From contig NZ_JAAIJQ010000032.1 of assembly GCF_010820565.1 (NCBI RefSeq), forward strand, positions 1 through 64,000: a DNA stretch of 64,000 bases, in the 5' to 3' direction. The notes beneath the pieces are model-generated. The model made no database searches. It was given only the letters and a program-made list of their open reading frames with translations, and was not told the DNA's origin. The translations under genes were made by a program, and so were the position numbers. This document shows, piece by piece, positions 19,324 to 31,583 of the stretch. This DNA comes from Thiorhodococcus minor (GTDB taxonomy: Bacteria > Pseudomonadota > Gammaproteobacteria > Chromatiales > Chromatiaceae). Position 1 is the stretch's first letter. Every line of letters starts with the position of its first letter.

Positions 19324-21276
19324 ATGAGCAAGAAGACCAAGAAGCCGAAGACGAGCACCACCAAAGGCCCGGAGTCCGCGCAGCTCCGGGCGATCGACCG
19401 TCTGATGGAAAGCGCCAAGCTCGCCCAGGCGGAGGCCAAGCTGAAACCGCTCGTGAAGCAGTTCCCCAAGCATGGCGGACTGCAACAGCGACGGATCGAG
19501 GTGAGTGAAAGGCTCCGAGGTCCAGCGGCAGCGGCGCTCTCCGCCTATCACTGGGCGGAAGCCCAACCGAACAGCCTGGGCGCGCAAGAGACACTCTTCT
19601 CCTACGCGCTCAAGCAGGGCCATCTGGTGCTAGCCGACAGCGTCGCTCGGCAGATCGTCGCGCTCGGGGGCGCGGTGAAAGGCTTTCCGCTGCCCGCCGA
19701 TGTGCGCGCGAAGCTGCTCGAGCTCCCGGATGGCACCGAGACGACCGCCGAGCAGATGGCGCGCTTCGACCTCGGCAAGCTCCTCTTGGAAGGTGGCGAT
19801 TTCGAATCCGCCATAGACTGGCTCGAAGGCGTCGACCTGCTTCCCGCACGCAACAACCTGGCGTTGGCCTTGCACCACTCGGGACAGACCGAAGCGGCCC
19901 TGGGGGCCTTTCTGCGCAATTGGGAAGAGGACGGAGACAATCTGTTCGCGCTCGGCTGGGCGGTGCGCTTGCGCCTCTATCGAGGCGACGAAGAAGGCGC
20001 GCTCGGACTCTGCCGGCCGCTCGTGGGCGCCGAGAAACCGCGGCGCATCGACGATGCCCTTAGCCAGCTCAACGGCCTGCTCTTGCTGCGGCAGGACGCG
20101 GACGCATGGGAGGCGTTCTGCCGCGTGCGGGACGCGGACTGGCTGGACGGCTCGGGTCACAGTGACGCCCTGCTGCTGCATTTCGGGGCCTGTGCCGCCA
20201 GCCGCCTCGGGCGGACGAGAGATGCGAAACCGCTTTGGCAGGAGGCGCTCCAGATCCATCCCGACCTGTCCATCGCCGAGGCCAATCTTCGGACCCTAGA
20301 GCGGGACTCAGGCGCGCTCGCCTTCCCAATGGTCTTCGACATCGGAGCATCACTGCCGCTAAGCGCCGCCAGCCAACTGAGGGAGCATCCGGAGCAGGCC
20401 CTTGCCGAGCTTGGCGCCGCGAGCCTCTACCTCAATGCCATCTATCTGAGCGGTGACGACAGCCTCCGCCAGCTCGCGGGCCTCATCCTCAGACATCGCG
20501 CCAAGCAAGGCGATCACGAGGCCGTCAGCACACTCAAGGGCTTTGCCGGTCTGGCGATCGGAGTGCCAGAGGATCGCTTCGCGATCCTCAGATACCTGCG
20601 CGAAGAAGGACTCCTTGCGGCGGGCGAGCCGGTACAATTCTGGGATGGCTCAAGGCTTCGAGAGATCAAGATGATCTCGACCCAAGTCACCCGCGAGCCC
20701 GAGGAAAGCGACCTTCCCGACCCACTGCAGGAGCGCTTGGAAGATTCCATCGAGCACTTCAACGCCGGCCGCAATGCAGCGGCGGAGGCATTGCTCCACG
20801 AGATCCTCGAGCAAGCGCCCGATCATCGCATTGTCATGGGCAATCTGGCTGCGCTGCGCATGCGGCAGGGCAGAGCCGACGAGGCCCAATCACTGCTCGA
20901 GCAGGTCGTCGCCAAGCATCCGGACTACCTTATCGCCCGCTGCAACCTCGCGAGCCTGCTGATCGAGCGGGGCGAGCTCGAGGATGCCGAAAGACTGCTC
21001 GCCGGTCTCGCGGACCGAGAGCGCATGCACATCCAAGACTACTTCGGGCTCCTGGGGACCATGGCCAAGCTTCATGCCGCGAAAGGCGACATGGACGCGG
21101 CGCAGCCCTTCCTCGACAGCCTTCAAGGCATCATCGAGACGGAGGACGACCGCTACCGCTTCGAGCAAATCCAGCGCAGTGTCCGGCGCCACGCAAACGG
21201 CGGACTGAGCGACCTGCAGACGCTCTTCTCCAAGCTGAAGCAACGCACGATGAAAGGAGGGAGGTCGTCGGGGTAA
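19324..21276 (+). CDS. TPR-repeat protein, cytoplasmic, unknown partner
   Basis: The 650-residue protein opens with a very basic Lys/Thr-rich segment (about 1-17) and has no signal peptide. Helical repeats dominate: ALALHHSGQTEAALGAFLRN (about 178-197) and a clear run of TPRs from about 480 to 590 (HFNAGRNAAAEALLHEILEQ, NLAALRMRQGRADEAQSLLE, NLASLLIERGELEDAERLLA). The middle part (about 330-470) is less regular. The start is supported only by a weak AGGA upstream. It is transcribed away from the hydrogenase operon across a long divergent region. TPR proteins scaffold other proteins; no partner is evident here. Confidence 0.75.
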   Translation: MSKKTKKPKTSTTKGPESAQLRAIDRLMESAKLAQAEAKLKPLVKQFPKHGGLQQRRIEVSERLRGPAAAALSAYHWAEAQPNSLGAQETLFSYALKQGHLVLADSVARQIVALGGAVKGFPLPADVRAKLLELPDGTETTAEQMARFDLGKLLLEGGDFESAIDWLEGVDLLPARNNLALALHHSGQTEAALGAFLRNWEEDGDNLFALGWAVRLRLYRGDEEGALGLCRPLVGAEKPRRIDDALSQLNGLLLLRQDADAWEAFCRVRDADWLDGSGHSDALLLHFGACAASRLGRTRDAKPLWQEALQIHPDLSIAEANLRTLERDSGALAFPMVFDIGASLPLSAASQLREHPEQALAELGAASLYLNAIYLSGDDSLRQLAGLILRHRAKQGDHEAVSTLKGFAGLAIGVPEDRFAILRYLREEGLLAAGEPVQFWDGSRLREIKMISTQVTREPEESDLPDPLQERLEDSIEHFNAGRNAAAEALLHEILEQAPDHRIVMGNLAALRMRQGRADEAQSLLEQVVAKHPDYLIARCNLASLLIERGELEDAERLLAGLADRERMHIQDYFGLLGTMAKLHAAKGDMDAAQPFLDSLQGIIETEDDRYRFEQIQRSVRRHANGGLSDLQTLFSKLKQRTMKGGRSSG

Positions 21277-21343
21277 AGATAAGGATCTCGCACAGGTCGC
21301 CGCCCCGAGCCTCAGAGCGGCGGCGACCCGACATCCCGTCTCG

Positions 21344-21448
21344 CTAAACGGCGAGCGCGTAGAGCACGAGAAACGGTACCGTCAAGACCAATGCGATGGA
21401 AAGGATCTCGCTGAAGGTCAGCTCCCTGAGAATTGCAACATACTTCAT
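21344..21448 (-). CDS. 34-residue single-span membrane peptide
   Basis: This short frame encodes MKYVAILRELTFSEIL followed by a hydrophobic run (SIALVLTVPFLVLYALAV) to the stop. The charged amphipathic N-terminus and one C-terminal membrane helix are typical of small accessory subunits of membrane complexes. AGGAG stands nine bases before the ATG at 21448. The initiator region, lack of low-complexity bias and membrane helix make it more convincing than other short frames nearby. It lies antisense-oriented between the TPR gene and mnmA. I do not recognise a family; partners cannot be read from context. Confidence 0.55.
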   Translation of the reverse strand: MKYVAILRELTFSEILSIALVLTVPFLVLYALAV

Positions 21449-21766
21449 GACGACCTGCTCCTGAACGACTGACGACAAAACGGCGAGCGCCGCGACTGGA
21501 CACATCGAGCAACCACCCGAGCTTCCCGCCACCAAGGCTTGCGCTTTCAAGCATGTTAATCTATTAGATTATTCTTATATTGATGTCAAGGTCCAACACA
21601 GGCTCCCGCGCATCGACCCCGAGCCCCAAAGCCTCCATGCTCGCATCGACGCCGATCGCTCGCCCCCTGGGCCACTGCAGTCGATCCGGCACTGACGGCC
21701 ACCATCGACCTCTTTTAACGGCGCCTGCAATCAAACCTAGAGCCGCCGGCCTTCAAGAACTTCGAC

Positions 21767-22882
21767 ATGAATCACGAAAGCCTCTCGAAAAATCCCAAGA
21801 GGGTCATGATCGGACTCTCCGGCGGCGTCGACTCTGCTGTCGCCGCCCATCTCCTGCTGGAGCAGGGCCATGAGGTCGAAGCCCTCTTCATGAAGAACTG
21901 GGAGGAAGACGATGAGGCAGGCTATTGCGCCGCCGCGGAGGATCTGGCGGACGCCGAGGCGGTCGCGGAGCGGCTCGGGATCCGGCTGCACAGGGTCAAC
22001 TTCGCGACCGAGTACTGGGATCACGTCTTCGACAGCTTCCTGCGCGAGTACCAGGCCTTGCGGACGCCAAATCCCGACGTGCTCTGCAACAAGGAGATCA
22101 AGTTCGCCGCATTCCTGGATCACGCCCTGGGCCTGGGCGCCGAGGCCATCGCCACCGGTCACTATGCGCGCATCCTGAGGGACGACAGCGGCAGCCGCTT
22201 GCTCCGTTGCGCGGACGAGGACAAGGATCAGACCTACTTCCTCCATTTGCTCGACCAGGCGCAGCTCTCCCGCGCGCTCTTCCCGCTCCATGGCTTGACC
22301 AAGACGGAGGTGCGCGCGCTTGCCAGGCGGCTGGGTTTCGCCAACGCCGCGAAGAAGGACAGTACGGGGATCTGCTTCATCGGCGAGCGGCGCTTTCGCG
22401 ACTTCCTCGCCCGCTACCTGCCGCGCGAGCCAGGCCCCATCGAGACGCCGGAGGGCAAGCAAATCGGCGAGCACCAAGGGCTGGCCTACTACACCCTGGG
22501 GCAGCGCCAGGGGCTGGGTGTCGGCGGCATCGCGGAGGGACGCGAGGCGCCCTGGTATGTCGTCGCCAAGGACGTTGCCGGCAATCGCCTCGTCGTTGCC
22601 CAAGACACGCATCATCCCTTGCTGATGTCGAATGGGCTGCAGGGTCTGCGGCCGCATTGGATTCGCGGCGCCCCACCGCCCTCCCTCCCCTTTCGCTGCC
22701 GCTGCCGATTGCGCCACCGGCAGCCGCTGCAGGTCTGCGACCTGGTCGCGACGACCGAAGACAGCTGTGAAGTACGCTTCGCCGAGCCGCAACGTGCGGT
22801 CACGCCGGGCCAGTCGATCGTCTTCTACCAGGAGGAGGAGTGTCTGGGAGGGGCGGTGATCGAGCGCGGACGCTCGGACTGA
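21767..22882 (+). CDS. mnmA: tRNA-specific 2-thiouridylase
   Basis: The 371-residue enzyme adds sulfur to U34 of the Lys, Glu and Gln tRNAs. The PP-loop SGGVDS (residues 18-23) binds ATP. The two catalytic cysteines are visible in PDVLCNKEIKF (about Cys106) and STGICFIGERRF (about Cys203). GHYAR between them is the usual tRNA-contact motif, and a beta-barrel domain ends the protein. In gammaproteobacteria mnmA is followed by hflD and purB; here hflD follows after 116 bases. The ribosome binding site is weak. Confidence 0.96.
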   Translation: MNHESLSKNPKRVMIGLSGGVDSAVAAHLLLEQGHEVEALFMKNWEEDDEAGYCAAAEDLADAEAVAERLGIRLHRVNFATEYWDHVFDSFLREYQALRTPNPDVLCNKEIKFAAFLDHALGLGAEAIATGHYARILRDDSGSRLLRCADEDKDQTYFLHLLDQAQLSRALFPLHGLTKTEVRALARRLGFANAAKKDSTGICFIGERRFRDFLARYLPREPGPIETPEGKQIGEHQGLAYYTLGQRQGLGVGGIAEGREAPWYVVAKDVAGNRLVVAQDTHHPLLMSNGLQGLRPHWIRGAPPPSLPFRCRCRLRHRQPLQVCDLVATTEDSCEVRFAEPQRAVTPGQSIVFYQEEECLGGAVIERGRSD

Positions 22883-22998
22883 CCACCTCGGCGAGCGGCG
22901 TTTGCGTCGAGGCCGCCGATCGGGGTCAAATGCGCGATCGATCAAGCTGCCGGGCAACCAGGGTAGCCGTTGTTTCGCTCGTTGGAGACTCGCGTCTT

Positions 22999-23625
22999 AT
23001 GGCACACGACAATCAGGACCGCATCATCGCGCTCGCCGGCATCTATCAGGCCATCAATTGCGTGGTCCGAATCGCGCACCGCGGCACCGCCGACACAGAG
23101 GCGATGGAGCCCTGCATCTACAGCCTCTTTCAGGTGGACGCCGAGAGTGTCGGGGCCGTCTATGGTGAGCCAGGCGCCGTGGTGAACGGCGCGCGGCAGA
23201 TCGTCGCTCAGCTCTTGGGCCAGCCGGAGCGCAATCTGGAGCTCACCCGATACGTCGTCCAAGTGATGAAGCTGGAGCGCAGCCTCGCGCGACGGCCTGA
23301 CGTGCTCGCGCGCATCGCCCAGGGCATTGAGGAGGCCGGCACGAAGCAGGAGCATTTCGCGCTGCTGCATCCGAGCCTGATCGCCCACTTCGCCGATCTC
23401 TACAGCAACACCTTGAGTCAGCTCTCGCCGCGCATCATCGTCCGCGGCGATCAGCTCCACTTACGCAATCCGGACAACCAAAGCCGCTTGCGCGCCATGC
23501 TGCTCGCGGCTGTGCGCTCCGCGATGCTGTGGCGCCAGGTTGGGGGGACCCGACTGCAGCTCCTCTTCAAGAACCGCCAAATCTTGGAAGACGCGCGGCA
23601 CTATATCGACGCCAACGCCGATTGA
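22999..23625 (+). CDS. hflD: High-frequency lysogenization protein HflD homolog
   Basis: The 208-residue all-helical protein begins [18 protein letters not shown] and shows the family's conserved pattern throughout ([32 protein letters not shown]-like [15 protein letters not shown] near the end, LFKNRQIL). In Escherichia coli HflD binds phage lambda CII, while its normal role is unclear; it is a peripheral membrane protein. The ATG at 22999 is taken because family members start at this point, although the frame is open further upstream. Its place right after mnmA is conserved across gammaproteobacteria. Confidence 0.93.
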   Translation: MAHDNQDRIIALAGIYQAINCVVRIAHRGTADTEAMEPCIYSLFQVDAESVGAVYGEPGAVVNGARQIVAQLLGQPERNLELTRYVVQVMKLERSLARRPDVLARIAQGIEEAGTKQEHFALLHPSLIAHFADLYSNTLSQLSPRIIVRGDQLHLRNPDNQSRLRAMLLAAVRSAMLWRQVGGTRLQLLFKNRQILEDARHYIDANAD

Positions 23626-23801
23626 TCGCCCGAGGCCAAGATGGGCATTCCCCTCTTAAGCCCGCGCCTCCTTCGCGCCTCAATAGGCCTGCTCGCGTCG
23701 ATCAAACCCATGTATTGCACCGCAGCATATGGCGTAAAGCCGACCTGAACGCTAGAATTTCGCGCTGTCCCGAATTTCGCAGACATGTGCCGGAGCCCTC
23801 A

Positions 23802-26465
<2,664 letters not shown>

Positions 26466-26471
26466 CGGAAT

Positions 26472-26498
26472 CAGGTGCGCAGCCATGCTGCGCACCTG
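26472..26498 (+). terminator. Strong hairpin behind acnA
   Basis: CAGGTGCGCAGC and GCTGCGCACCTG form a perfect 12-bp stem with a 3-base loop, starting six bases after the acnA stop. No T-tract follows, so it may be a weak terminator or a 3'-end stabiliser. Confidence 0.55.
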
Positions 26499-26516
26499 CC
26501 TTGGCTCGACAGACAC

Positions 26517-28258
<1,742 letters not shown>

Positions 28259-28267
28259 TCCCGGCCA

Positions 28268-28313
28268 TAGGGCGAGGAGAGCAGCCCTGCTCAGGGCGCG
28301 CTTCCTCGCCCTA
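28268..28313 (+). terminator. Hairpin behind purB
   Basis: TAGGGCGAGGA (28268-28278) pairs perfectly with TCCTCGCCCTA (28303-28313), with a smaller CAGCCCTG/CAGGGCG-like stem in the loop. It starts nine bases after the stop. No T-tract follows, so termination is likely but not certain. Confidence 0.5.
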
Positions 28314-28529
28314 ACGCGCGAATCCTGAAAGAAGCTGTCAGCTCGCAGCCTCCAACAGCCAGCTTTTCGCAATCAGTCAGTTGACCATCGCCTGAAGCGC
28401 TGCTGGACTCACCCCCGCGCGTGAAGGTGTCAGGAATCGAAAAGCCCTGCGGAACAGCTGCGGGTCCCTGGCGGCCGAGCGCACCTTCTAGGCACATAGG
28501 TCCGGAGCCCGGGAGCCCCCTTTAGACAA

Positions 28530-28567
28530 TTAAAAAAGGCCGGTCACGCGTAGGCGTGATCGGCCTT
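28530..28567 (-). terminator. Rho-independent terminator for the OmpA-like gene
   Basis: Read on the minus strand, AAGGCCGATCACGC and GCGTGACCGGCCTT form a 14-bp stem (one G-T type mismatch) with a 4-base loop, immediately followed by a run of six T. It lies about 215 bases downstream of the OmpA-like stop codon. Confidence 0.8.
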
Positions 28568-28780
28568 ACCATGAGCCCCAGTCGGGGGGCGAGGCTCATT
28601 GGACTCGGTACGACCGGCAAAGAAGCCGATCGGGCTTTCTCAAACCCTTGTTCGTTATCGAGAATTGTGGGGGTCAAACATCCTGACTTGGGATGGGACA
28701 CCCGGCCTAGCAGACCGCTCGGAGTGCTTGCGATGCGCTCCAGGCAGCCCGCTAGGCACGGCCCGCGGGCCAGCGTGGTC

Positions 28781-29350
28781 TTATTGCGCGAGGATCTTTA
28801 CGCGACGCTGCTCGACAGAGTAGATATCCACTCCAGGCAGCATGTCGAGCTCTCCACGGCTCTCGACGGAGACGATATCCCCGGCAGGAATACCGCGGCT
28901 GATCATGTAGTCTTGAACCGCCTGGGCGCGACGCAGACCGAGCTGATAATTGTAGGCCTCGGAGCCCTTCGCGTCGGTGTGACCGCTCAGCGAGATCTGC
29001 TCGCGTGCCTGGGTCGCATTGACATTGGCGATGTAGTCGTCGAGACGGGCCAGCTCGCCATCGTTGACGACGTTCTCCATGCGGTACTTGTCGAACTCAA
29101 AGTTCAGGCGGACAGTGAACTCCGCAGGAACGACCGGCTGAACGCAGGGCTCGAGGTCGTTCGGGCCGTGCAGGCTCTGCCAGCACTCGCCATAGTTGGT
29201 GACCCAGGCGGTGCCCTCGGGCTTAGCGGACCAGAAGTGCTCCATCATATAGTCGCTCGCAGTCGCGGCCAGAGGCGCAGAGAGGAGCGTGGCGACCGCG
29301 AACGTGGCCGCCACCGAAGCGAGGCTTTTCATTTTCAGTTGTTTGCGCAT
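28781..29350 (-). CDS. OmpA-family cell-envelope protein
   Basis: The 189-residue precursor has a signal peptide (about 1-31, cleavage near ATASD). A 40-residue linker has two cysteines (GECWQSL, EPCVQPV). The OmpA-like peptidoglycan-binding domain spans about 78-188. Domain hallmarks are FEFDKYRM, LSGHTDAKGSEAYNYQLGLRRAQAV, which contains the meso-diaminopimelate-binding Asp and Arg, and SRGELD. There is no N-terminal beta barrel or lipobox, so it is a periplasmic cell-wall-binding protein rather than a porin. AGGAAA stands eight bases before the ATG. It has its own terminator and appears monocistronic. Confidence 0.9.
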   Translation of the reverse strand: MRKQLKMKSLASVAATFAVATLLSAPLAATASDYMMEHFWSAKPEGTAWVTNYGECWQSLHGPNDLEPCVQPVVPAEFTVRLNFEFDKYRMENVVNDGELARLDDYIANVNATQAREQISLSGHTDAKGSEAYNYQLGLRRAQAVQDYMISRGIPAGDIVSVESRGELDMLPGVDIYSVEQRRVKILAQ

Positions 29351-29540
29351 CTTTTCGTTTCCTGTTCAGGTGGGTGGAGATGATCGAATCGGAGACTTTG
29401 GGTTAAGCTGAAGTAGACGTCGGTAAAAAGCAACACGTCGTGATCATTTCTGCTAACGCCGCGGTTCCGCCTCGCGAATCTCACTGGCGAAATTATCGGA
29501 GCACTGACGGCGTAACCAGGGCCGCTCGTTTGACACAGAC

Positions 29541-29571
29541 ATTTTAGCCTACAAGAACAGCAAAAGTGCAA
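29541..29571 (-). promoter_or_regulatory. Possible sigma-70 promoter for the OmpA-like gene
   Basis: Reading on the minus strand, TTGCAC (29571-29566) is followed after 19 bases by TAAAAT (29546-29541) in an AT-rich region about 190 bases upstream of the start codon. The spacing is slightly long, so this is a candidate only. Confidence 0.35.
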
Positions 29572-29686
29572 CTTTTTTCGGTCTCCGCAACATATTTACA
29601 ACGCCATTGACAAAGTCACGGCTTTTTTCAGTGCTACAGGCTAGTTAGCCCCGAATGACAAGCATCGTCCCCGCCTTTGCCGTTAC

Positions 29687-29716
29687 AAAAAAACCACAAA
29701 AAGCGGCCTGAGCCGC
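29687..29716 (-). terminator. Orphan rho-independent terminator on the minus strand
   Basis: On the minus strand GCGGCtcagGCCGC is followed by TTTTTGTGGTTTTTTT, a stem-loop plus T-rich tract. No minus-strand protein gene ends here: the gene to the right (29864) is on the plus strand. An unannotated small transcript is implied. Confidence 0.55.
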
Positions 29717-29789
29717 CGTGACAGGCTGCGACCAACTCTGTAGAGCGTCTGAGGAGAGATCCGGCGCGAGCACAATCGGCGAGGCTGAT

Positions 29790-29850
29790 CGATACACCCA
29801 CTGGGCTCGGTACATCCACCCGACTCGATACATCCACTCGACTTAACGCC
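29790..29850. repeat. Degenerate tandem repeat before the gene at 29864
   Basis: Three to four imperfect copies of a 17-19-base unit resembling GATACATCCACYCGACTC stand in tandem, and further CATCCACCC copies run into the start of the next gene. Confidence 0.5.
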
Positions 29851-29863
29851 TCCACCCAAGCCA

Positions 29864-30382
29864 ATGCATCCACCCGACGACGAAGACCTTCAGCTCGGCG
29901 TGTCCAAGGGTCCCATCGCGCTCGACCGGATTGCCGCGATCCGCGACTTCAGTACCCTCATGGCGAGCCAGGCGAGACGAGAGCTCCTGATCTTCGGACG
30001 CACCCTCGAGTCCAGGCTCTACGATCAGCAGCCCTTCATCGAGGCCGTGCGACGGCTGGCGCTTGCCCGCCCCGCCCTGTCGACGCGCATCCTTCTCTTC
30101 GATCCGCGCGAGGCGGCCGAGTCCGGTCATCGGCTGGTCGATCTGGCGCGCCACCTCACCTCGCGAATCGCGATCCGCCGCGTCGATGACGACGATCGAG
30201 ATCGGCTGGATGCGTTCCTCGTCGCGGACGAGCGTGGCTATGTGAGGCGTCGGCTGGCAGACACCATGGAGGCAGTGGCTGATTTCAGCAACCCTTTGGA
30301 AGCGCGCCAGCTCAGGGTCGCCTTCAACGAGCTGTGGGAGCGCGGCACCCCCGACGCCGAGCTCAGGCGCCTCTTCATATGA
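29864..30382 (+). CDS. Protein of unknown function, PLD-like fold suspected
   Basis: The 172-residue soluble protein alternates predicted strands and helices (RRELLIFGRTLESRLYDQQ, STRILLFDPREAAESGHRLVDLARHL, SRIAIRRVDD). This order resembles phospholipase-D-like proteins, but no HKD motif is present, so any catalytic activity is doubtful. LLIFGRTLE followed by LVDLARHLTSRIAIR resembles a conserved gammaproteobacterial family found near acetyltransferase or hydrolase genes. The start at 29864 lacks a Shine-Dalgarno sequence and lies in repeat-derived sequence, so the true start may be internal. The hydrolase gene follows after 103 bases on the same strand. Confidence 0.6.
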   Translation: MHPPDDEDLQLGVSKGPIALDRIAAIRDFSTLMASQARRELLIFGRTLESRLYDQQPFIEAVRRLALARPALSTRILLFDPREAAESGHRLVDLARHLTSRIAIRRVDDDDRDRLDAFLVADERGYVRRRLADTMEAVADFSNPLEARQLRVAFNELWERGTPDAELRRLFI

Positions 30383-30485
30383 GTAAGCCGGACAAGACGC
30401 GTGCGCTCCGCACTGCCGCGCATCCAGGATCGAGCGCGAATGACACCCTGACCCCAAAGCCGCCAGCCGGCGCAGGACCGCGCCA

Positions 30486-31583
30486 ATGAGCCCGACAGCG
30501 CCAGATCACGGAAAAAAGAAAAGGCGGCGCTGGCTGAGGCCCGCCGCCCTCTTGCTGATTCTGGTCGTCGGCAGCGTGTCCGGCTGGACCTGGTGGGCCG
30601 AGGACCATCCGCGCGAGGAGCGCGCCTTGAGAACGCTGGTACAGGACCAGCTCGAGACATGGCTGCCAGACGCGATGTCCCCCACCAGCGATGGCTGGTA
30701 TGGGCTCAAGCACCCATCGAGCGGCCAGCCACCGACGCAATGGCGCATTCTGCTGATTCATGGCCTGGACGAGCCTGGCACCATTTGGGATGCGCTCATC
30801 CCCGCGTTAGGGGCCAAGCACGCTGATGTCTGGGAGCTGCGTTATCCCAACGATCAGGGAATCGATCGCAGCACCGCCTACCTCGCGGAGCTATGGGGGC
30901 AGCTACCGGACGACTCCCCGATCATTCTCATCGGGCATAGCATGGGCGGCCTGGTCATTCGCGACTTCGTCACCGGCTGGCGACATCCGGTCGCTGCCGC
31001 GCCGCGCGTCGCTGGCGCGAAGGTTGGTGGCGTCATTCTCGTCGGCACGCCCAATCACGGATCGGAATGGGCTCGCCTCCGGATCTGGCTGGAGCTGCGC
31101 GAGCATCTCGCCCGCAGCGAGGACCGACGCTTCTCGCTCCTGGCAGCCTTGCGCGACGGTACGGGCGCAGCCAAGATCGACCTCAGGCCGGAGAGCGATT
31201 TCCTGCGCCGCTTGAATGCCCGCGCCTGGCCGGAGGACATCCCGATCCGCCTCATCGGAGGCATGCTCGTGGAGCCGACTCAGGACATGACTGCCAGCCT
31301 TGCAGCCATCTCTCAGTACACGGGCTCCGACGCACTCGAAGAGACAGTCTCGGATTGGTGGGGGACCCTGGGCGACGATCTCGGCGATGGTGTCGTCAGG
31401 GTCGCCTCGCTCGAGCTGCCCGATGCCCCGCCACCGACACTGGTTCGCGCCTCGCACCGTGGCATGCTGACCCGCCTGCTTTCCTCGGATCCGGAGCCGC
31501 CCGCGGTGCCCGTGATCCTGGATATCCTGGGCGACTGGCAGAGCAATCGGCCATCCGCAAGGCCAAGCTCATCGTCCGACTGA
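30486..31583 (+). CDS. Membrane-anchored alpha/beta hydrolase (lipase-like)
   Basis: The 365-residue protein has a basic N-terminus and one membrane helix (about 18-38, LRPAALLLILVVGSVSGWTW). An alpha/beta-hydrolase domain follows. LLIHGLDEPG provides the oxyanion region (about 95), GHSMGG the nucleophile elbow (Ser about residue 151), and VGTPNHGSEW the conserved strand after it. A late His in RASHRGMLTR is a plausible third catalytic residue. Substrate is unknown; lipase or esterase is the family-level call. The gene overlaps tail-to-tail by 15 bases with the convergent 5'-nucleotidase. Confidence 0.82.
   Translation: MSPTAPDHGKKKRRRWLRPAALLLILVVGSVSGWTWWAEDHPREERALRTLVQDQLETWLPDAMSPTSDGWYGLKHPSSGQPPTQWRILLIHGLDEPGTIWDALIPALGAKHADVWELRYPNDQGIDRSTAYLAELWGQLPDDSPIILIGHSMGGLVIRDFVTGWRHPVAAAPRVAGAKVGGVILVGTPNHGSEWARLRIWLELREHLARSEDRRFSLLAALRDGTGAAKIDLRPESDFLRRLNARAWPEDIPIRLIGGMLVEPTQDMTASLAAISQYTGSDALEETVSDWWGTLGDDLGDGVVRVASLELPDAPPPTLVRASHRGMLTRLLSSDPEPPAVPVILDILGDWQSNRPSARPSSSSD

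Noticed and set aside
28570-28598. ATGAGCC/GGCTCAT palindrome as a second terminator
   Set aside because: It has a 15-base loop and no T-tract; the stronger terminator at 28530 suffices.
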